Source: Fidelibacterota bacterium
GTDB taxonomy: Bacteria > Fidelibacterota > UBA2242
Assembly (NCBI GenBank): GCA_016936335.1
Contig: JAFGXZ010000061.1
Coordinates: forward strand, 1-5,800
Direction of reading: 5' to 3'
Length of the DNA stretch: 5,800 nt
The translations under genes were made by a program, and so were the position numbers. Below the pieces are notes generated by a model, which did no database searches, was not told where the DNA came from, and saw nothing but the letters and a program-made list of their open reading frames with translations. Shown here piece after piece: positions 1 to 5,800 of this stretch; the stretch's first letter is position 1, and each line of letters starts with the position of its first letter.

Positions 1-615
1 AAGGATTATGGAAACGCCCGCGGGCTGGAGCTCAAATATAAATACCGCTACCACAGCTTTTTAGCGAATTTAAATTATACTTTACAATATACCCGTGGAA
101 ATTCTGATAATCCAGTTATGACCTACGATCGGGCTGGTGATAGTATTGATCCAATTAACCAGATGATTCCGATGTCCTGGGACCAACGTCATACACTGAA
201 TGTTACCGCTGGCTATAACACCAAAAAATTTGGAGCTACGCTGACCGGTTATTATGATTCCGGTACACCCTACACATGGTCCCCGGTTGGCAGTAGTATG
301 CTGTTCAGAGTGAATTTATTACCAAATAATTCCATAATGCCAGCCCAAATCAGTTTTGATTTAAACGGATATTACAGTATTGCGATTACTAAGCGTGTCA
401 AAGCCAAACTAACGCTGACCGTCTACAATCTATTGGATCGTTTGAATGAAGTTACGGTGAACGGCCAGACCGGGCGAGCTTATACGACCATAATCCGGGA
501 AACTGACGTGAACAGTCATAAGAGCGTATTTAATGATTATCTGGACCGGATTCAGAATCCCAGTATGTACTCAGCGCCGCGACTGGTTAAAATCGGTTTC
601 GGGATCGAGTTTTAA
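1..615 (+). CDS. TonB-dependent receptor, C-terminal part of the beta-barrel (5' end outside window)
   Basis: The reading frame is open from base 1 and ends at TAA 613-615, giving the last 204 residues of a larger protein; the ATG at 118 is internal, because the same frame continues upstream with barrel-like sequence. Visible hallmarks of TonB-dependent outer-membrane receptors are the opening DYGNARGLELKYKY strand, alternating polar/aromatic beta-strands, WDQRHTLNVTAGY, a TVYNLLDRLNE strand followed by a GQTGRAY loop, and a last strand RLVKIGFGIEF ending in Phe, the usual signal for outer-membrane barrel insertion. Family members import ligands across the outer membrane using TonB/ExbBD energy. 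The plug domain, TonB box and any carboxypeptidase-like N-terminal domain lie outside the window, so the substrate cannot be judged. There is no cysteine in this part. It is followed after 50 nt by the large exported protein, probably in the same operon. The family call is firm; the ligand is unknown. Confidence 0.9.
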   Translation, partial: KDYGNARGLELKYKYRYHSFLANLNYTLQYTRGNSDNPVMTYDRAGDSIDPINQMIPMSWDQRHTLNVTAGYNTKKFGATLTGYYDSGTPYTWSPVGSSMLFRVNLLPNNSIMPAQISFDLNGYYSIAITKRVKAKLTLTVYNLLDRLNEVTVNGQTGRAYTTIIRETDVNSHKSVFNDYLDRIQNPSMYSAPRLVKIGFGIEF

Positions 616-647
616 TTATGAACAGGGGCGCATCCGATAGAGCCACA

Positions 648-655
648 AGAGGAGG
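648..655 (+). promoter_or_regulatory. Strong Shine-Dalgarno site that sets the start of the large exported protein
   Basis: AGAGGAGG lies 10 nt upstream of ATG 666, a near-ideal match to the anti-Shine-Dalgarno sequence at a good distance. It settles the start at 666 rather than the in-frame ATG at 618: the 618 start has no such site and would put 16 hydrophilic residues in front of an otherwise typical signal peptide. A strong site of this kind is uncommon in core Bacteroidota, which weakly favours another FCB lineage. Confidence 0.85.
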
Positions 656-665
656 TCTTGAATCA

Positions 666-3600
666 ATGAAAAAAATGCCTGGAATATTCACACTGATATC
701 TTTTTTAATTATTCTGTCCGGTACATTGATGGGTCAGGGAAAATTGTATGATGGTCCGGATGATCCGGCTGGTGATCCGTCTGCTATCCGGGATGGTTAT
801 ATGACCGGAAACAGGGTTTTTCTTTACTTCCAGAATACGACCCAGCTTTCAGATTGGCCGAAAGTGGAAGTTTCGAAATGGCCTGATACCTATGAGGGTG
901 CCAAGATGGTTGACGGCATTGGATTGTTGATCGGAGCCAAGGTTTATGTGGATGATAATAATGTTCCGGTAGTTGATCCGGATAATTATACAGGTCATTT
1001 AAATACGCTTTATTTTTTACAGACCCAGTATCGTGAGGAGATGGACACGGATCCGACCGGGCAGATTGAGTGGGGACTTTACCCGGTATTTGGGTACTTT
1101 GATGAGAACAGCGAAACACCGGCAATGAGTAACGATTCGCTTTCCTGGCCTCGAGACGGTTGGCCAGCTGCCGGCGATCAGCTGAAATGGCAGGGCGAAT
1201 GGGACGGGCGTTTTGGCCGAGGTGTTATTTATGCCGATCTGGAAACCTACTTTGTAGCCAACGATGCTCAGGATCAGGAGTATCTGGGGCCGGAAGACTT
1301 AGTGAAATACTATCCCCGTCCAGGCGTTCTTATTGGCGATAAACGTCCATCAGTGACAGTACAGTACGGCAACCCCTGGGGTGGTGTCGGTATTCGGGTG
1401 GAACAGCGTGGTTTTCAGTGGAACAATCCCCAGGCTCGGGATGCGATTTTCTGGGAATACAATATTGCCAATATTTCCGAGTATGATTTACCAGAAGTGG
1501 CTTTTGGTTACTGGGTGGACAATGCAATCGGCGATAATGTTGCCGGTGCTGGTGATGATGATGAACTGGGCTATTTTGATCGCTCTATTGACATGGCCTA
1601 TTCCTGGGATATTGATGGTATCGGACAGGGTGGTTATCGGACGGGGACGATGGGTTTTGCCTATCTGGAGAGTCCGGGATTGGGGTATGATAATAAGGAC
1701 AACGATGAGGATGGACTCACCGATGAGAAACGTGATAATGTCGCAGTAACAAAGATTGGGCCGTCTGATGGCATCACAGACATTAGCAAATTTTTAAATT
1801 TTTATAAACTCTCCGAAGATGAATTGCGTGAACACTGGGATGCTGACGAGGATCAAGACTGGGAAGACGGTGAGGATTTAAATGGTAACGGCGTTTATGA
1901 TGTTGGTGAATATGTCGGGGATGATGTTGGTCTTGATGGCGTTGGACCAGCAGAGCTGAATTATAATGGGCCGGATGAAGGGGAATGCAACCATAAACCG
2001 GACTATGAGGAAGGTTTGGGCTGTGAACCCAATTTTGCCGCTACTGATGTCAGTGAATCTGATATGGTCGGTCTTACGTCTTTTCAACTATTTCCAATTC
2101 AACCCCATCGGCCACCCTATAATAAATGGTTTCGCAATGATGAATCTATGTGGGAGGTAATTGGTTCTGATACTTTGATCGAATATCTTGGAAATATTTC
2201 AAACCTTGTTGAAACATTTGCGTCAGGTCCGTTCCCATTATTTCAGGGGCGCCGGGAACGGATTTCCATGTCGGAGTTGCATTCCTTTGACCCGCTGGAA
2301 GGTCTTAGTTCGGATGAACATTCGGCACCAGCGTTGTTTGAATTAAAACGCATCGTTCAGGTGATTTATGAAAAGGATTACCGCTTTGCGCAACCACCTA
2401 AAATGCCGACCCTGCAGGCGACAGCCGGGGATGGCCGTGTAATTCTGACTTGGGATAATATTGCTGATACCCGCACGCGTGACCCGTTTGTTGGCAACGT
2501 CAATGATTTTGAAGGCTATAAATTATTCCGTGCCACTGATAAAAAAATGTCGGATGTTCAGGTAATTACGGACGGCTACGGCACGCCGATGTTCAATAAA
2601 CCAATTTTTCAATGTGATATCAAAGACGGATTGATGGGTTTCACGGATTTTGGTTTAGTTAATGGTATGGGCTATAATCTGGGTACCGATTCGGGAATAC
2701 GACATTGGTTTGAGGACACAAACGTACAAAATGGTCGAACATATTATTATGCGATTGTGGCGTATGACTATGGTGCCGAAGATATTGGTCCGGGCATAGC
2801 TCCTTCTGAAAACAATATTATTATCGGACTGAATGAAGCGGAAGAGGTGGACGGATATAGTAAAAATGTTCAGATTGTAACACCACGGCAGAAAGCCGCC
2901 GGTTATATTCCCGAAGATATAGAAATAGATGAAAGTCAAAACGTGCTTGGTTCCGGGACGGTCCATCCTGAGATTCTGGCCAACGGGAGTCTGAAACCGG
3001 GACATCAATATGAAGTCAGTTTCGGACTGGATACGCTTGACTTCATCGAAGATTACGACCATGGTATCTACTACACCAACAACAGCATCCAAGTGTTCGA
3101 TTTGACTGATTCCATCCAGGTGTATCTGGAGAATTCAGACAATTTTCCCGGAACTAACCTCGTCTATGATGATACACTGGGAAACTGGTATATTAATACA
3201 CAGAATGAAATTACCACGGATGTTTTTGACGGGCTGGTTCTTAATGTGGCATTACCGATCAGGACAGCCCAATACAATTATGCCGGATCTAAATGGGTTA
3301 CCGGCACTTCCCCGATTACCATCACTCCAACTAAAACGGAGTCTAAGTATTTTCCATGGGATTATGACATTATTTTTACAGATGACGTCAGTTATACCGG
3401 GAGAGGAAGTACAACCTGGATTCGGGACAAAGACCATATCCGTCTCACCCGTAATTTGCTGACCATGCAGGATTTTAATTTCTATGTTGTCAACAAGTCA
3501 TTCCCCGATTCGTTGGAACTCATGGATATGATTGTGCATGATCTTGATCAAGACGGTCAGTTTGATATGCTGATTGACCGGATATATGTTGGTGCTGTCG

Positions 3601-4109
3601 ATACAAACGGAAAATGGGTCGGTACCGTATTCGGAATTGATTTTCTCTCCGCCTTTGGTGATGAAGAGTTGTTGCCCAAGGCGGATGATGTCTATCGAAT
3701 AACGTTTAACCGTCCGTTTTTTACCACCGACAAAATCAAGTTTTCGGTAGTTCAAACAGATACTATCGATCGACGGGAGTTAAAAGCCACAATGAAGGAT
3801 ATCAAGGTCGTTCCCAATCCCTATGTGGCAACAAACGCTATGGAATCTTCGGTTGCGAACTGGTTTCTCAATCAGCGCAGACAACTGCTTTTTACTCATT
3901 TACCAGCTCGTTGCACTATTCGAATTTTCACGGTTAGTGGGGTTTTAGTAGATGTAATTAAAGTAGAAAATGATGCAGACAATGGCATTGCTCACTGGGA
4001 TTTACTGACCTGCGAAAATCTTGAAGTCGCGGCAGGCATGTATATTTTTCATGTCAAGTCCGATCTTACCGGCGATGAAAAAGTCGGCAAATTTGCCATT
4101 ATTAAATAA
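666..4109 (+). CDS. Large exported protein with calcium-loop motifs, FN3-like domain and T9SS type A-like sorting domain
   Basis: The gene encodes 1147 residues from ATG 666, chosen for its Shine-Dalgarno site and because MKKMPGIFTLISFLIILSG is a typical signal peptide, with cleavage probably near residue 23. Residues ~30-340 are rich in Asp, Trp, Tyr and Gly and match no domain I recognise. An acidic segment follows with calcium-loop motifs: D345/D347/D349-G-D353, and an EF-hand-like D404/N406/N408-G-D412-E415. Cys441 and Cys453 lie just after it. Residues ~578-720 look like a fibronectin III domain (RVILTWD, EGYKLFRAT, RTYYYAIVAYD). Residues ~720-1040 are beta-rich and unassigned, with another loop D959/D961/D963-G-D967. 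Residues ~1046-1147 resemble a T9SS type A sorting domain: KVVPNPY, a TIRIFTVSG strand, HWD, AAGMYIFHV and terminal GKFAIIK. I infer a surface-anchored or released protein. It is not SusD-like, having no lipobox and no helical TPR character. The binding or catalytic role is unknown; no enzyme motif was seen. Confidence 0.88.
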   Translation: MKKMPGIFTLISFLIILSGTLMGQGKLYDGPDDPAGDPSAIRDGYMTGNRVFLYFQNTTQLSDWPKVEVSKWPDTYEGAKMVDGIGLLIGAKVYVDDNNVPVVDPDNYTGHLNTLYFLQTQYREEMDTDPTGQIEWGLYPVFGYFDENSETPAMSNDSLSWPRDGWPAAGDQLKWQGEWDGRFGRGVIYADLETYFVANDAQDQEYLGPEDLVKYYPRPGVLIGDKRPSVTVQYGNPWGGVGIRVEQRGFQWNNPQARDAIFWEYNIANISEYDLPEVAFGYWVDNAIGDNVAGAGDDDELGYFDRSIDMAYSWDIDGIGQGGYRTGTMGFAYLESPGLGYDNKDNDEDGLTDEKRDNVAVTKIGPSDGITDISKFLNFYKLSEDELREHWDADEDQDWEDGEDLNGNGVYDVGEYVGDDVGLDGVGPAELNYNGPDEGECNHKPDYEEGLGCEPNFAATDVSESDMVGLTSFQLFPIQPHRPPYNKWFRNDESMWEVIGSDTLIEYLGNISNLVETFASGPFPLFQGRRERISMSELHSFDPLEGLSSDEHSAPALFELKRIVQVIYEKDYRFAQPPKMPTLQATAGDGRVILTWDNIADTRTRDPFVGNVNDFEGYKLFRATDKKMSDVQVITDGYGTPMFNKPIFQCDIKDGLMGFTDFGLVNGMGYNLGTDSGIRHWFEDTNVQNGRTYYYAIVAYDYGAEDIGPGIAPSENNIIIGLNEAEEVDGYSKNVQIVTPRQKAAGYIPEDIEIDESQNVLGSGTVHPEILANGSLKPGHQYEVSFGLDTLDFIEDYDHGIYYTNNSIQVFDLTDSIQVYLENSDNFPGTNLVYDDTLGNWYINTQNEITTDVFDGLVLNVALPIRTAQYNYAGSKWVTGTSPITITPTKTESKYFPWDYDIIFTDDVSYTGRGSTTWIRDKDHIRLTRNLLTMQDFNFYVVNKSFPDSLELMDMIVHDLDQDGQFDMLIDRIYVGAVDTNGKWVGTVFGIDFLSAFGDEELLPKADDVYRITFNRPFFTTDKIKFSVVQTDTIDRRELKATMKDIKVVPNPYVATNAMESSVANWFLNQRRQLLFTHLPARCTIRIFTVSGVLVDVIKVENDADNGIAHWDLLTCENLEVAAGMYIFHVKSDLTGDEKVGKFAIIK

Positions 4110-4127
4110 TTCAGACAGGGAATAAAA

Positions 4128-5225
4128 ATGAGCGAGTTAAAGAAACATATCAATATAAAACTCCGTCGGCGAATATTAATGACCGTTTTCCTCGCGATTG
4201 CGCTTGGTTTTATCGGTGCTGGTCTGCGTGCACAGGAGCCCTACCGGGTTGGCACCACAGCCGCCAATTTTTTAGAAATTGGTATTGGCAGCGATGGCAA
4301 TGCTATGGGTGAAGCCTATGTCAGTATGGTTGGAAATCTTTCATCGGTCTACTGGAATCCGGCCGGATTGGCATTTATTAATAATAATGAAGTATTATTC
4401 ATGTATCAGCCCTGGGTGGTGGATATCAACAATAGCTTTATGGCGGTTTCCTATACTCTGCCATTGGCCGGGACTTTTGCGCTGGCGTTTAATCAGGTAT
4501 CTTATGGCGAAATGCCAGTGACGACCCTGGAAAGTCAAGAAGGCACCGGAGAACTTTTTACGGCAAATGACTTCAGCTTTAGTCTCACCTATTCAAGGAA
4601 ACTGGCACAGTGGTTCGCTTTCGGTGCTTCGGCGAAATATATTACTTCCCGCATCTGGCATACAGCTGCTACAGCAATTGCTGCTGACCTGGGTGTGATT
4701 GTCAATACGGGTTTCTTTTCTCCGTCCGGGAAGCATGAGAATGGTTTGCGGATTGGAATGAGCATTTCAAATTACGGTTCGCGAATGCGTTACGATGGTA
4801 TGGATCTGTTGTTCCCGATTGACATTTTGCCTGAAGAAGCTGGTAATTACAGTGCCGTAAAAGGTCAGTTCAACCTGCAGGAATGGGAATTGCCCCTGAT
4901 CTTCCGAATTGGTATTTCAGTTCAGCCGATAGTTTCCCGTCATCAGCGGTTGACTCTGGCGGTGGACGCACTACATCCCAATAACAATGCCGAATCGGTA
5001 AACGTAGGTGCTGAATATGCTATTGTAATGCCTGGTACCGGGAGTTTCTTTCTACGCGGTGGATATAAATCGCTGTTCATGAGAGAAACGGAGTACGGAG
5101 CAACCTTCGGAGCCGGTTTTTTATTACGTTTTTTGGGTAATTATGGAATAAAAGTGGACTATGCCTTTAAGCCGGTGGGTATTCTCGGCAATACACATTC
5201 TTATACGCTTGGAGTCACATTTTAA
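4128..5225 (+). CDS. PorV/PorQ-family outer-membrane beta-barrel protein
   Basis: The gene encodes a complete protein of 365 residues. ATG 4128 follows AGGGA (4117-4121) by 6 nt and starts a signal peptide with a basic n-region (KLRRR), a hydrophobic core (LMTVFLAIALGFIGAG) and a likely cut after LRA at residue 35. The mature N-terminus carries the PorV/PorQ (UPF0164-like) signature: FLEIGIGSDGNAMGEAYVS at 48-66, then SSVYWNPAGLA at 72-82. The rest is a run of amphipathic beta-strands ending YTLGVTF, with a terminal Phe as in barrel proteins. There is no cysteine. In type IX secretion PorV shuttles cargo by its C-terminal domain from the translocon to the attachment complex, and PorQ is a related T9SS component. 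This gene starts 18 nt after the CTD-bearing gene, which suggests a role in that protein's export or anchoring. Many genomes of this group carry several paralogues, so it may not be the housekeeping PorV. FadL-type transporters are distant relatives, but the N-terminal motif favours PorV/PorQ. Confidence 0.88.
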   Translation: MSELKKHINIKLRRRILMTVFLAIALGFIGAGLRAQEPYRVGTTAANFLEIGIGSDGNAMGEAYVSMVGNLSSVYWNPAGLAFINNNEVLFMYQPWVVDINNSFMAVSYTLPLAGTFALAFNQVSYGEMPVTTLESQEGTGELFTANDFSFSLTYSRKLAQWFAFGASAKYITSRIWHTAATAIAADLGVIVNTGFFSPSGKHENGLRIGMSISNYGSRMRYDGMDLLFPIDILPEEAGNYSAVKGQFNLQEWELPLIFRIGISVQPIVSRHQRLTLAVDALHPNNNAESVNVGAEYAIVMPGTGSFFLRGGYKSLFMRETEYGATFGAGFLLRFLGNYGIKVDYAFKPVGILGNTHSYTLGVTF

Positions 5226-5280
5226 TGAGTAAAAATAATCCATGAATATACCTGAAATATGTTTCTCTTTTTGATTAGAT

Positions 5281-5311
5281 TGACTACCCCCAAATGGGGG
5301 TAGTTGTTATT
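5281..5311 (+). terminator. Probable intrinsic (Rho-independent) terminator after the PorV-like gene
   Basis: ACTACCCCC (5283-5291) and GGGGGTAGT (5296-5304) form a perfect 9-bp stem around a four-base AAAT loop, extendable by two G-U pairs. The 3' side runs into TGTTATTATC, T-rich but not a pure T tract. It lies 57 nt after the stop of the PorV-like gene and would end the three-gene transcript. On the reverse strand no T tract follows, so the + orientation is favoured. The rest of the 113-nt gap (5226-5338) holds AT-rich sequence and no gene. Because only 34 nt separate the stem from the next start codon, the hairpin could instead act in the 5' leader of that gene. Confidence 0.75.
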
Positions 5312-5338
5312 ATCTGGAACTGGATTAAATTTAATGCT

Positions 5339-5800
5339 ATGAAAAGATATTCCTTATCCTTGATAAATGCTGTTCTGCTAATCCAGGCAGTCGCTGCCTG
5401 GCTGATTTTTAATGGGTGTGGCCAGACTGAACCGATGATTCCACAGAAAAATATTCTGGTCAAAATTGGTGATCGGATTATCACGACTGATGAATTCATC
5501 CGCCGTTCAGAATATTCTATCCGTCCGCCCTACTGCCGGCAGGATAATTATATTCATCGTAAAATTGTACTCAATTCACTGATTGCTGAAAAGTTACTGG
5601 CTTTGGAAGCCGGAGGAAACAACGAATTACTGGCCAGTACCGAGTTTCAGGATTATATCAAAGGTCGTCGGGAACAGGCTATGCGGCAGGTGTACTTTTC
5701 AAAAATGGCCTGGGAAAAGGCTGATCCCGACTCTGAAGAAGTTAAAAAATTATATGCCCTTGCCGGCCGAAAATACCGGGTACAGTATCTGCGCCTGCCA
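5339..5800 (+). CDS. Lipoprotein resembling SurA/PrsA-type peptidyl-prolyl isomerase foldase (3' end outside window)
   Basis: An open frame runs from ATG 5339 to the window end, giving 154 residues. The N-terminus MKRYSLSLINAVLLIQ and following hydrophobic stretch end in IFNGC, a slightly atypical lipobox (Phe at -3) that would make Cys27 the lipidated residue. After a short linker, ILVKIGDRIITTDEFIRR (39-56) and the helix-rich IVLNSLIAEKLLALEA (76-91) are typical of the SurA N-terminal chaperone domain that precedes parvulin (PpiC) domains. KYRVQYLRLP at the cut end resembles the first strand of such a domain, but the domain itself is not in view, so isomerase activity cannot be judged. The Shine-Dalgarno is weak (GGA at 5322-5324). 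The start is chosen because it begins the signal sequence and no upstream in-frame ATG was seen. In the periplasm such foldases assist outer-membrane or exported proteins, which fits the barrel genes upstream. The terminator just before it suggests separate transcription. Confidence 0.8.
   Translation, partial: MKRYSLSLINAVLLIQAVAAWLIFNGCGQTEPMIPQKNILVKIGDRIITTDEFIRRSEYSIRPPYCRQDNYIHRKIVLNSLIAEKLLALEAGGNNELLASTEFQDYIKGRREQAMRQVYFSKMAWEKADPDSEEVKKLYALAGRKYRVQYLRLP

Noticed and set aside
618..665. Upstream in-frame ATG at 618 as the start of the large exported protein
   Set aside because: It would add 16 hydrophilic residues before a good signal peptide and lacks a Shine-Dalgarno site, while ATG 666 has AGAGGAGG at 10 nt.
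1381..1749. 122-residue + strand open frame in another frame of the large gene
   Set aside because: It is Trp/Met/Ile-rich with no recognisable motif and arises from out-of-frame reading of the acidic, Gly-rich sense sequence.
2655..3092. 145-residue antisense open frame
   Set aside because: It lies wholly inside the large exported gene, on the other strand, with no protein-family likeness; the sense frame is continuous and domain-rich. The antisense frames at 784-1125, 1330-1527, 1878-2087, 3252-3437 and 3498-3755 are rejected for the same reason.
666..4109. SusD-like substrate-binding partner for the TonB receptor
   Set aside because: The protein has no lipobox, is far longer than SusD, is beta-rich rather than helical, and ends in a sorting domain.
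5280..5313. Sigma-70-like promoter TTGACT ... TATTAT upstream of the lipoprotein
   Set aside because: The spacing between the two boxes is 22 nt, too long for a normal promoter; closer -10 choices are poor, and the elements overlap the hairpin.
5334..5342. Two-codon ORF (ATG CTA TGA) overlapping the lipoprotein start
   Set aside because: A minimal ORF of this kind is expected by chance in AT-rich sequence; no ribosome-binding site supports it.
5284..5499. 71-residue antisense frame across the hairpin and the lipoprotein start
   Set aside because: It overlaps the terminator stem and the signal-peptide region of the lipoprotein gene and shows no family likeness.

Overview
The window is a short co-directional (+) run of cell-envelope genes from an FCB-group bacterium. 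The best guess is a lineage such as Calditrichota, Marinimicrobia or KSB1 rather than core Bacteroidota. The grounds are a TonB-dependent receptor, a very large secreted protein with a type IX secretion (T9SS)-style C-terminal domain, and a PorV/PorQ-family outer-membrane protein lying side by side. Against core Bacteroidota, the large gene has a strong Shine-Dalgarno sequence (AGAGGAGG) and I see no Bacteroidota-type -33/-7 promoter. Base composition looks balanced, and nothing suggests recent transfer or mobile DNA. The taxonomic placement is inference.

Layout: (1) 1-615 is the C-terminal 204 residues of a TonB-dependent receptor that starts upstream. (2) 666-4109 encodes a 1147-residue exported protein: signal peptide, a long N-terminal region I do not recognise, an acidic segment with EF-hand/dockerin-like calcium-loop motifs and a cysteine pair, a fibronectin III-like domain, a further uncharacterised beta-rich stretch, and a T9SS type A-like sorting domain. 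(3) 4128-5225 encodes a complete 365-residue PorV/PorQ-family beta-barrel. (4) A 9-bp GC-rich hairpin at 5283-5304, followed by a T-rich tract, looks like an intrinsic terminator. (5) From 5339 to the window end is the N-terminal 154 residues of a lipoprotein that resembles SurA/PrsA-type parvulin foldases. No stretch longer than 300 bases lacks a gene.

How they may work together: the first three genes have tight spacing (50 and 18 nt) and no visible terminator between them, so they probably form one operon. In known T9SS biology PorV is the outer-membrane shuttle that collects cargo by its C-terminal domain. A PorV relative next to a CTD-bearing protein therefore suggests a cargo/shuttle pair, with the TonB-dependent receptor as a possible uptake partner for whatever the surface protein binds. 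The lipoprotein after the terminator may help fold these outer-membrane proteins. The families are known; the proposed joint function is inference. The most interesting unknown is the large protein's N-terminal and acidic region.
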